Positions 55,387-64,000 of a stretch of 64,000 bases of DNA are shown here, piece after piece. Below the pieces are notes generated by a model. That model was not told where the DNA came from. It saw only the letters and a program-made list of their open reading frames with translations, and searched no databases. Each line of letters opens with the position of its first letter. The stretch's first letter is position 1. The stretch is from positions 353,001-417,000 of the forward strand of contig JAZDSV010000009.1 in assembly GCA_036784855.1 (NCBI GenBank), written 5' to 3'. Origin of the DNA: Aphelidium insulamus (Eukaryota; Aphelidiomycota; Aphelidea; Aphelidiaceae). Made by a program: the position numbers and the translations under genes.

Positions 55387-57042
55387 ATGCTGGACATTAA
55401 TGAGTTTCGCGTGGACAAGGGCGGCAACCCGGACGCCATCAGAGAGTCGCAGCGCCGTCGCAATGCCAAAGTGGAGCTGGTAGACGAAGTCATTGAGCTG
55501 GACCGCGAATGGGTCAAGTGTACGTGCAGAGTACACAATATACATCGTACTAAAGTTACATAGTGCGCTTCGAGGTGGACTCGGCCAACAAGGCCATCAA
55601 TGCCGTGCAAAAGGAAATTGGGCTCAAGATGAAGAATAAGGAGACTGATGGTACCGAGGAACTGCTGGCCAAGAAGGCCGAGTTGACGACCCAGCGCGAC
55701 GCAGCCAAGAAGCAAATGGACGCCAAAGAGCAGGAGCGTGACACGCGCCTCATCCTAATCGGCAACAAGGTGCACGACTCTGTGCCCGTAAGCAACGATG
55801 AGGTATGCATGAAGTTTAATTGAAGTTGCTACTTGTATATATTTATATTATATTCAACTGATCTGCCAGGCCAATAATGAGGTTATACGCATGGTGCCGA
55901 CGGGGGAGACACCCGTCAAGCGCACCGACATCCTGGCCCACGATCAAGTTCTGGAGCGCCTGGCCGGCTATGACAGTGAGCGCGGTAAGCTGTTCCATAT
56001 CTGCTGGCTGATCTTGTAATAACTGACTAGGCGCCCGGGTGGCGGGACACCGCGGCTACTACCTGCTGGACGATGGTCTGCAGCTCAACATGGCCCTGAT
56101 CAACTTTGGATTGGACTTTCTGGGCAAGCGCGGCTACACCCGCATCCAGACACCGTTCTTCATGAAGCGCGAAGTGATGGCCAAGACGGCGCAGCTGGAG
56201 CAGTTTGACGAGGAGCTGTACAAGGTGACGGCCGGCGACGGCGAGGACAAGTACTTGATTGCCACCAGTGAGCAGCCCATCAGCGCCTTCCATATGAATG
56301 AGTGGTTCGAGAAGCCCAAGGAGCAGCTGCCCGTCAAGTACGCCGGCTACTCGACCTGTTTCCGCAAGGAGGCTGGCAGTGCCGGCCGTGACACCTGGGT
56401 ATGTGCATGTTATTGAAGATGTGAATACTGACAGCGTGAAGGGAATATTCCGCGTGCATCAATTCGAAAAGGTGGAACAGTTTTGCCTGACTGAGCCGGA
56501 AAAGAGCTGGGAAATGTTTGACGACATGATTGCCAACTCGGAGGCGTTCATGCAGGCTGTAAGTATACAAAAGTATTTATCTTCATTCTGCCTGGCGATA
56601 ACATCATACTCTTTAGCTTGGGTTCAAGTACCGGGTGATTGCCATTGTGTCGGGGGCGCTGAACAATGCGGCGGCCAAAAAGTACGATCTGGAGGCGTGG
56701 TTCCCGTACCAGGGCGAGTACAAGGAGCTGGTGTCGTGCTCCAACTGCACCGACTACCAGTCCCGCCGGCTGGAGATCCGCTGCGGCATGAAGAAGGTAA
56801 CTGATATTCATTTGCAGGTAGTGCTCAGATACATTGATCATATATCGCAGAGCAGCCAGAATGAAAAGGTGTACGTGCACTGTTTGAACTCGACACTGTG
56901 CGCCACCGAGAGGACGCTGTGCTGCCTGCTGGAGAACTACCAGACGCCCGACGGTGTCATTGTGCCAGAGGTGCTGCGGCCGTACATGGGCGGCAGGGAC
57001 TTTTTGCCGTACAAGCAGGCGCTCAAGACCAAGCGCTCATAG
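55387..57042 (+). CDS. SES1: Cytosolic seryl-tRNA synthetase
   Basis: Class II aminoacyl-tRNA synthetase that charges tRNA-Ser. Exons 55387-55519, 55564-55802, 55870-55984, 56031-56398, 56442-56558, 56617-56796 and 56851-57042 give 447 residues in frame. The N-terminal tRNA-binding coiled coil ([40 protein letters not shown]) is followed by the catalytic core: motif 2 [26 protein letters not shown], the serine-site [10 protein letters not shown], and motif 3 [21 protein letters not shown] Lys/Arg-containing C-terminal end (KQALKTKRS) is typical of the cytosolic eukaryotic enzyme. No mitochondrial leader. Confidence 0.94.
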
Positions 57043-57208
57043 GAGGGACTGATTGCTGCCAGTACTGCAATATATATATATACGCCCATCAAGATAAAGA
57101 GCCCATTGGGACATACTTGCCTTCAGTCTTCAAAGTACCTGCAGGCGAAACCTGACGATCAGTGTAGTGTATATATATTAAGATCGAGAACTGCATGGCA
57201 TCGCGGTG

Positions 57209-58342
57209 CTAGTACGGCGGACGGTAGTAACCGGGGTAGCCGGGCTGTCCCTGTGGCGGATACTGCGGCTGCTGGCCCGGATAAGGTGCCTGTCCAGGGT
57301 ACGGCGGTGCTTGAGCGGGATATTGGGGCTGTGCAGGGTAACCAACAGGCGGCGCTTGTCCCGGATACGGCATCGGCGGCTGGCCAGGGTACTGTGGCTG
57401 CTGCGGCGGGTACTGACCGGGATAGGGCGCGGCATAAGGCTGCTGACCCGGGTAAGGCTGTTGACCATATGGTGCAGGGGCGGGATACGCGGCTGGTGGT
57501 GGCGCCTACAGATCAATTACAAAACAGTCACGGCACACACTTCCATCACGTACATAATTGGCCGGCGGTGCCTGTAGATTATATATAAGAGATGAAGAGA
57601 ATATAAACATCGCAAACACTCACCTGAGCATAGGCCATCGGAGCGCCGTACGGAGCAGCAGCCGGTTGCTGTTGTTGTGGCTGCATGCCCACCCCGGTGA
57701 TGGGACGAAAGTAGCACACCAGCCGCACTTCCCCGGCAGGCTTCATGTGATGCGGTGTGATGAGCGGCACGTACTGGTCAAACACGCCCGCGCGGAACAC
57801 CGGGTTCAAGTCCACCACGGCGCTGCCAATCTCGTCATCGCGTCCAGTGTCCTCGTCAAAGGCATTCAGAAACAGCTGCACCTGGCCCTCGATTACTGGG
57901 CTGCACATCAGCAGTGGCATTAGTATCATGCAATTGTAGAATACATATGCTATGTAAATATCCATTTGTCAGCGTACAAGTCCAGCTTGTCGTTCCAGCG
58001 CGGATTCTTGCCTGAATGTGAGCGAGTTAGCGGGAGTAATATACACTTAAGAGCAGCCGCACTCACCGCCATTCTTGGCCGTGTGCGTCTTGAGTTGCGT
58101 GGTGCCAAGGCGCACGCGGACATACGGGTCCATCTTGCCGAGGACATCGCGGTCCTATGGGGGCGGTATATGTGTCAACTATAATACCACACCCACGCAC
58201 TACGCCTTGACCACACCTTCAAGCCGCGGCCCTCGATCACTATCAGTCACATGTCAGACATAGTAGTATCTCTCACAGCCACCAAGATATCCCCGAGAGA
58301 ATACATATACGCACCGTGCACCTCCAAATTGCCGTGCGGCAT
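57209..58342 (-). CDS. C2-domain protein with Pro/Gln/Tyr-rich tail
   Basis: 254 residues from seven exons: 58342-58315, 58239-58217, 58154-58067, 58011-57978, 57900-57624, 57571-57554 and 57505-57209, all in frame. The C2 domain reads MPHGNLEVHVIEGRGLKDRD, VLGKMDPYVRVRLG, KNPRWNDKLDF and LFLNAFDEDTGRDDEIG, with Asp residues in both Ca2+-binding loops (DPYV, DEDTGRDDE), so Ca2+ and phospholipid binding is plausible. The tail repeats YPGQ, PPYPGQ and QPQYP units. Exons 2, 4 and 6 are only 23, 34 and 18 nt. Similar single-C2 proteins are common in fungi and plants; precise role unknown. Confidence 0.85.
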
Positions 58343-58713
58343 GCTTCTACTCACTCCGCGTGTATGTGTGTGTGTGTGTGGAACAAACAGCCGGCTTGCA
58401 AACACACCGTGGAACTCTACATATTCAAGCCGGCACAGCTCTTCACGATATAAATCTTTGTGCTGGCTGCGTGCTGTGCATTGCAGCTTACATTTATCGC
58501 GCGGTAGGATGATCAATATATAATGCTTTTATCATATAATATAATATATATAATATATGAGATAATGATGTAGCGAACAACAACGTTCAGATATAATATT
58601 ATCTTGATTATATTATGTATAATATATGTATCTGTGCCATACACTGTGCACTGCGTTGGGGGATATAGTATGGCGGTGCAATACACACACCCACACCCAC
58701 ACACTGAACCATA
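58343..58713. other. AT-rich intergenic region between C2 gene and ferritin
   Basis: 371 bp, with a TG microsatellite at 58365-58379 and a very A/T-rich block (58520-58630) containing several near-palindromes such as AGATATAATATTATCT. No gene seen. Confidence 0.5.
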
Positions 58714-59478
58714 CTAGTCCAGCGAGCGCAACAGATCCCGGTCAAAAATGAACAGACCAACCCCGTCGTTGCCCACGCGTGTCAGCTGGGTCAGAATGTC
58801 TGCAATCTCCTTCATGCTCTTCACCTGCTCCTCCAGGAACTCTGACTCCAGAAAGTCGCATAGCTGCGGGTCGGCCTGTTCATCGGCCAGCGCGTGCAGA
58901 GCCAGCAGCGACTTGTTGATACTGCGCTCCATCTGCATGGCGGCCTCCATGGCGTTTCGCGCCGACTTCCACTCTGTCTGCACAGCATATCAGTATATAT
59001 ACATTGTGTCATATTGCATATACATTTTTTAATGTGTGTATATGATAGAGAAGTAAACGATGTGACTTGCCTCTGGGGCGGGAATCTCTTTGAGCACGGT
59101 GCGACCACCGCGCACATTCTGGTAGTTCATTAGTTTTTGTGCGTGTCCCCGCTCCTATAATAGTGTGTTAACGTGTGTGTAATATAGTAGTGGATGTCTA
59201 AGTGTGGTATTTGGACACACATCAGACATTACACACATACCACACACATGCCACGGATACATATTACACACACACACATATTACACACACATATTACACA
59301 CACACACCTCCTCACTGCTGTTGCGGAAAAACTTTTCCAGTCCGGGCAGCGCGACCGTGTCCCGGCCAAAGTAGGACGCCATGGAGAGGTAGGCGTGCGA
59401 CGCAGCCAGCTCGGCATTGATCTGGTCGTTGACGGCGTTCTCGGCCTGGGTGGCGTAGTTTTGCTTGCACAGAGACAT
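58714..59478 (-). CDS. Ferritin, heavy-chain type
   Basis: 172 residues from three exons: 59478-59308, 59154-59071 and 58977-58714. Ferritin four-helix bundle: MSLCKQNYATQAENAVNDQI, NAELAASHAYLSMASYFGRD, then EERGHAQKLMNYQNVRGGRT, and LHALADEQADPQLCDFLESE, FLEEQVKSMKEI. The ferroxidase ligands are present (Glu in NAEL, Tyr in AYLS, Glu and His in EERGHA, Glu in ADEQ, Gln in EEQV), so it should oxidise and store iron. No leader, so cytosolic. Intron 1 (59307-59155) is full of TG/TATA microsatellite; intron 2 (59070-58978) has a GCAAGT donor, a GC-AG intron. No iron-response hairpin seen in the short CA-rich leader. Confidence 0.93.
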
Positions 59479-60207
59479 TGCGTGTGTGTGTGTGTGTGTG
59501 ATGTACAGGTGCCGTATAGGTGCGGGATGTCTGTGCCTGTGTGCGTGCGTGTGCTTGTATGGCGGCGCTGTGGAAAGGCTGTACGCGAAAGGCGATTATG
59601 AGTGATGAAACCGCGAGAACGCTGACGTGGCGCAGCTGACGCACACAATCAATTGGCGCTGTGCGTCACACAAGCTTGTTTACATTAATGCGTATTGCGC
59701 GCAGGCTCAGTGTCATTATACTCCCAGTCTGTCTAGCGTATGCACTAGTCTACTTCTCTGCACGTGTGACACAGGATATATGTGCATATTGTGCCACACG
59801 TTACTGCTGTACATATATTTACAGTCACAACTGAATATTATTATTATTTCTACTGACTATGGACAATAGCCATGTCTCAATACCACTATCACTAGAGTAT
59901 ATGTATGTGGTCAAATATTAGAATTACATAGTAGTGCAGAATGAATGGCCGCAGTATGATAAGCGCAAGGTAAATTATATTGACAGAATTATTTACGCGC
60001 TGAAACAGTCGCTGCTAATCGTGGAATTAGCAAAAGTGCTAATCCAACGATTAGCAAATCTGTAATACACACTCACTCACTGCACACATCGACAAGAGGC
60101 TTCTGGCTAGCGGCAGGTCATACAATCTACAAGTGTCCACCCCGCCGCACGGAACTCCATACACACACACACTCTCTGTACACCCACGCTATACACCGCA
60201 ACCATCA
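59479..60207. other. Intergenic region between ferritin and OST4
   Basis: 729 bp divergent region. It starts with a (TG)n microsatellite just upstream of the ferritin ATG (59482-59500). A nested inverted repeat at 60014-60055 uses four copies of GCTAAT. No other gene recognised. Confidence 0.5.
60014..60055. repeat. Nested inverted repeat (GCTAATCGT ... ACGATTAGC)
   Basis: Outer arms of 9 bp at 60014-60022 and 60047-60055; inner arms ATTAGC (60026-60031) and GCTAAT (60038-60043) are also inverted. Four GCTAAT half-sites therefore sit in 42 bp, about 150 bp upstream of OST4. Could bind a homeodomain-like or dimeric factor. Confidence 0.7.
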
Positions 60208-60324
60208 ATGCTGACGGACACGGAGCTGACGTCGCTGGTGAACATGCTGGGCGCCGGCATATTCGTCCTCATCCTGGCCTACCACTTCATCGCCGTCAAC
60301 AACACCAAGGCCGCGCGGTACTAG
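60208..60324 (+). CDS. OST4: OST4, oligosaccharyltransferase subunit
   Basis: 38-residue membrane micropeptide MLTDTELTSLVNMLGAGIFV... ending in NNTKAARY. It matches OST4 in size and in the conserved acidic N-terminus, NMLG helix start, one transmembrane helix and YHF/YHY-x-AVNN end. OST4 stabilises the catalytic STT3 subunit for N-glycosylation in the ER. Single exon. It is easy to overlook because of its length. Convergent with RRP43, whose stop is 139 bp away. Confidence 0.92.
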   Translation: MLTDTELTSLVNMLGAGIFVLILAYHFIAVNNTKAARY

Positions 60325-60463
60325 TGGCTGCGGTACTCTCGCGCTTAATATACTTTATGTCATTGCTGTATATGTGTTCTAAACTCTGTGCATCGCACCG
60401 CACTATACTGTACAATGTATATATAGGTGTGCGTGTGTGTGTGATATCTATGTGGAATGGAGA

Positions 60464-61718
60464 CTACTGCGGGGCCATTGGTGGCGGCCAGGACCCGCAG
60501 CTCTGCCACGCGGCACACACTTGCCGCACCCGTTCGGCACCCCGCTCCAACACCATCTGCATCTCACGGCGCGACATTGCGGCGCCGCCCAGTTTGTGCA
60601 GTGCACGCACCGCTCCTGTCCGCGCACACATGATCACCGTGACCGATGCGCGCTGCACCGCCTCCTCCTCCGCCGACGGGTCACTGAGTAGTGGCAGCGA
60701 CGCGGTATTAGCACTGTTGTCTGTAGTGTTGCTGTCGGCGGTAGTGGCAGAGTCAAACAGGCTGCATGTCAGCGGCACGGGGATGGCGTGTCGGAATAGG
60801 AACGGGCGGGTGGCCGTGCGTGACCGTACCAGCCGGTACTCGTTGTCTGCCGTGGCGCTGCTACTTGCCCTCAAATGGATCACCGGCAGTCGGGCTACAT
60901 ATTATTAATGTCATAAGAGCGCATGTCATACATATAACACGACTGTACCGTCAAGGAGCGCGGTAACAGCGGCCAGGCAGGCGGCATCGTACGCGTTGCC
61001 AGCGTTGTTCAGGCAGTACACGTCCACATAGACAACCAGTGCGTACCGCCGCCTCCACGCCGCCATCTTGCTAGCATTATTATTATCATTGTTGTCGGCA
61101 TCACCGTCGGCAGTGGCCGCCAGTGGAGGCGAGACAATAGCAGCCAGGTCCTCCGGTGCCGTGCAGCTATACGTGTAAGTATAACACCAGGTGTATGTAT
61201 CCAATTATATTTACCTGTCCAGAAGTCTCTGCAGTTGCGCCGAGATGGTTTGCGCGTGGACTGTGGGCGCGCCTGGCTGCACGGATGCACTGCACATGGC
61301 CGACACGTCCACATTGGCCACTGCTCGGGCAATTAGGGTAATCCATCCGCTGATAAGGGGCACTTACCAATGTGCCCACGGGCGGCATCACTGGTGGAGA
61401 GGGGCGTGTCCACCACGCGCACAGTCACCCCACACATCATCATGGTGGCACCGAGACGCACCAGTGCCGAGCCGCACCTCTCGGCAGACGCACCGAGAGA
61501 CCCTAAAAATTACATTCATGCATAATTATGCAAAGATATATATATATAAGCCATACACTCTACGCACCGCGCTGTATGGCCAGCTTGCGGCACTCGTCGA
61601 ATTTACGCGCAGATATTGACTGGCCGGTAGTGGCGGCGGCATCTGGGCGCACCGACCGCTCCAAGAAGCGTGACAAGTAGGCGCGCGGGTGCACTTTTCT
61701 GAATACTGCCGCGTCCAT
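60464..61718 (-). CDS. RRP43: RNA exosome subunit RRP43 (EXOSC8)
   Basis: RNase PH-like, non-catalytic ring subunit of the nuclear and cytoplasmic exosome. Exons 61718-61568, 61502-61368, 61320-61215, 61166-60949 and 60894-60464 give 346 residues in frame. The start VFRKVHPRAYLSRFLERSVR followed by PD, then CGSALVRLGATMMMCGVRVV, follows the RRP43 family. The second half has RRRYALVVYVDVYCLNNAGN, AACLAAVTALLDARLPVIHL and IPVPLTCSLFD. There are low-complexity inserts (Asp/Asn-rich near residue 170; Asn/Ser/Thr-rich near 260). RRP42 is the main alternative. Confidence 0.85.
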
Positions 61719-62110
61719 GAAGGAAGTTTGATTGTTGATTGAATGAATGAAGGCGAGAGAGTTCGAAGCATTCAGAGGCATTCACATAGCGACTATATAA
61801 ATACTGTATTCAATGTTATAGGAGAACAGTCTGTGAATGTATGTAAATAAGTATTCCCTCATATACATTATATCATCGGGCATCCACGCGGTATCAATAG
61901 ATTAGCATAGGTATTCCATCCCCTTACTCTTCTATAAGTGACTTGGCGCATTGCATAACAATGACAATTAACACGGTTGATTATGTACGTGTGAGTGTGA
62001 ACTGTTGTTGTACTCTGCGCTATCGTACGACGATTATCGGCAATGTATGTATATGGACTGCGACTGTTCTTCAGCCCTCGCCGATAAATACCGTGATTGC
62101 GCGTAACGCA
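61719..62110. other. Divergent promoter region between RRP43 and NAGS
   Basis: 392 bp, AT-rich in the first half, with ATTGAATGAATGAA-type short repeats just upstream of RRP43. No coding signal. Confidence 0.4.
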
Positions 62111-63881
62111 ATGTTGCGCCCTGCAGCGGCGTCTCTGTGCGGTCAGTGTCTTTCTCTCCTTGTATACGTATACGTATATATATCTGTTATATGACTTAAT
62201 CTTGGTAGAGGCCGGGCGGCGCTTTGACCGCAACGTGGTGCTGACGGTGCTGCGCGCCATGCCCACCAAGCGCGAGGCTCTGTCCTTTCTGCGGCGCCAT
62301 TCGGATCCCACGCGTCTGGTGGTGGCTGCCGTGGTGTGGTATCCGCCATCGTCGCCGCTGCCGACTGCATCATCATCGTCTCTGGGAGTGGCAGCTGGTG
62401 GCAGCATTGGGTGGAGTGGCTCGACAGCGGCCATCTCGAGATCTTGCCGCGAGCTGGCGACGGTGGCGCGGTGTCTGGCCTACCTGCGCCGACTGGGTGT
62501 GGCGCCCGTGGTGTTTGTGCCGAGCACCGCACCAAACACGGTAATGACCACCGATGATGGGGACGGCGAGTGCGTGCGCGGCGGCACTGATGCCACTAAT
62601 CCCAATTACTACTATGCCTATGATCGACAGTGGCAGTCGCGAGTATTACTGGCACTCAATGCCGCACTGCCGGCGAGCGCGTCCGCCGTCACCGTGGACC
62701 AGTTTGACGGGGAGGTGGTGGGCCGGTGGCTGAGACACGGTCGTGTGCCCGTGGTCGCGCCGCGTCTGTTCAGCGTGGCAGACGGCACTGTCAGCACAGT
62801 GTGTCACCATTCGCTGGTGCCGTGGGCGATATCACAGCTGCACAAACAGTTTGGCCAGGCTCTCGCCGTGTCCAAGGTGCTGGTTGTGCGTGCCGAGGGC
62901 GGTGTGGCGTCTGGGCTGCGCTCACAGCTTCGCACTTCTTTGTTTACCGTCGATGACACCGGTGGTAATACAGGTGAATGTCAAGACCCAGATGTGCACG
63001 AGATGGTTGCCAAGTGTTTGCGCGGGCAGACAGGCCGCATGTCGGCCATGCTCGTGGCGCCAAGACACTGCAGCGCCCTCATACGTCACTGTATCACTGA
63101 CAAGGTGCCGTCAGCGGCTGTACACGCCGACGACTTTGACATTGATGCCGATGTTGACGACATTGGCGTGGCTGATGATGCCGCACCTACTTACACTACC
63201 AGCGCCACGATCAGGCTGCCCACAGTTGTTCAGCGAGCGGTGCGCATGCGAGTAGTTGACACTGTCGCGACACTGGCACGACATCGCGTACAGCTTTCAT
63301 CACTGCTGAGTGACTCATTCCGCCGCCCCTTCCCCATCGACGAGTACTTAAGGCGGCTGGGCGGCGATACCAGCGGTAGCAACAACAATGTTGGCAACGG
63401 CCACCAGCACACAAGCAGCCTGCAGTTTGCCCTGATTGCCGGCGACTTTGACGGGGTGGCCGTGGTGACTGCCGAGCAGCAGCAGCTTTTCTCCATCTCC
63501 GACAATCAACAACAACAACAGCAGCAGCATCAGCACACCATCCCACACTATTTGGACAAGTTTGGCGTGTCGCCACGCACTCAGGGCACCGGTATCGTGG
63601 AGCAGCTGTGGCGCGAGCTGCGGCGCCGCACTCCACACGGACTGGTGTGGCGGTCGCGGGCCGATAACGGCGTCAACCGCTGGTACTTTGAGCGTTGTGA
63701 TGGACATATGCGGGTAGGCCCCTGGATACTGTTCTACTGTCATGGCGGCGATGGGCCGGTGTTGTCTGGCCGTCAAGGATCTGGAATCAGTGACTGCCAG
63801 AAGCACTGGCTGCAACAGTTGGCCGTGCGCCGGGACTGTGTGTCCACATTGCCGCCCACGTTTTCTCCTGTCGATGGGTAG
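62111..63881 (+). CDS. ARG2: Mitochondrial N-acetylglutamate synthase
   Basis: Catalyses acetyl-CoA plus glutamate to N-acetylglutamate, the first step of arginine biosynthesis. Exons 62111-62141 and 62209-63881 give 567 residues. The start MLRPAAASLCEAGRRFDRNV is basic and Ala-rich, like a mitochondrial presequence. An amino-acid kinase-like domain (about residues 15-350) is followed by the GNAT acetyltransferase: FALIAGDFDGVAVVTAE, HYLDKFGVSPRTQGTGIVEQ, LVWRSRADNGVNRWYFERCD. Poly-Gln/His and Asn/Gly-rich inserts interrupt it (63491-63536; about 63376-63415). The fungal-type NAGS supports the fungal assignment. An upstream frame through the intron is not the start, because the ATG at 62111 joins cleanly at a GTCAGT donor. 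Confidence 0.9.
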
Positions 63882-64000
63882 TCCTGCATTGTTGGTGTCG
63901 AGTTGTACAACACAGACGGCGGTAACTATCAGTTTGATTTATGGAGGGTGAGACGGCTCGGATGACACACAGTATGAAGCGCGAGAGTTTTGAAGTCTGG
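63882..64000. other. Right edge, 3' region of NAGS
   Basis: 119 bp after the NAGS stop. A short open frame with ATG at 63961 runs off the edge, but nothing supports calling a gene. Confidence 0.3.

Noticed and set aside
59479-59520. Iron-response element in the ferritin leader
   Set aside because: No CAGUGN loop with a bulged-C stem was found; the leader is a CA/TG microsatellite.
63961-64000. Start of a new gene at the right edge
   Set aside because: Only 13 codons are visible and nothing distinguishes the ATG from chance.

Overview
The window is nuclear DNA of a compact eukaryotic genome. It has about 24 protein-coding genes on both strands, mostly split by short introns (about 42-125 bp, GT-AG with a few GC-AG), plus one tRNA gene. 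A division I-type chitin synthase, a fungal-type N-acetylglutamate synthase, lipin, cytoplasmic dynein, ferritin and OST4 point to a fungus. Ferritin and a Ki-67-like protein suggest an early-diverging (zygomycete-grade) lineage rather than Dikarya. The species is not determined; this placement is inference.

Layout: 3-599 (+) 3' end of an unrecognised gene; 679-3774 (-) chitin synthase; 4149-4447 (+) STMP1-like micropeptide; 4494-9016 (-) condensin SMC2; 9062-13298 (-) a cluster of four related AGC-like kinases, one truncated and one frame-broken; 13538-15339 (-) PCID2/CSN12; 15712-30255 (-) cytoplasmic dynein heavy chain; about 1.3 kb without a gene; 31568-32034 (-) FMC1-like and 32059-33176 (+) PEX2, divergent; 33253-34528 (-) two related small secreted proteins; 34663-34733 (-) tRNA-Cys; 34840-39104 (+) Ki-67-like FHA/PP1-docking protein; 39231-40809 (-) senescence-domain (spartin-like) protein; 41.4-42.4 kb a small membrane-protein gene and a decayed copy; 42850-43242 (+) NDUFA2; 44044-48555 (+) ABCC transporter; 48598-52213 (-) lipin; 52246-54306 (-) repeat protein with a signal-like N-terminus; about 54.5-54.8 kb a broken secretory ORF; 55387-57042 (+) seryl-tRNA synthetase; 57209-58342 (-) C2-domain protein with a Pro/Gln/Tyr tail; 58714-59478 (-) ferritin; 60208-60324 (+) OST4; 60464-61718 (-) exosome RRP43; 62111-63881 (+) N-acetylglutamate synthase.

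Most of the window is conserved housekeeping: chromosome structure (SMC2, Ki-67-like), mitochondria (STMP1, FMC1, NDUFA2, NAGS), peroxisome (PEX2), RNA (RRP43, PCID2, SerRS, tRNA), lipid and transport (lipin, ABCC), and motor (dynein). Three accessory islands stand out at 9-13.5 kb, 33.2-34.6 kb and 52.2-54.9 kb. They hold genes with hydrophobic or signal-like N-termini, several broken copies and, in two of the islands, shared short promoter words. They are the best candidates for an undescribed lineage-specific system. Exon boundaries given exactly were checked by reading frame and splice consensus; other multi-exon genes are given as overall spans.
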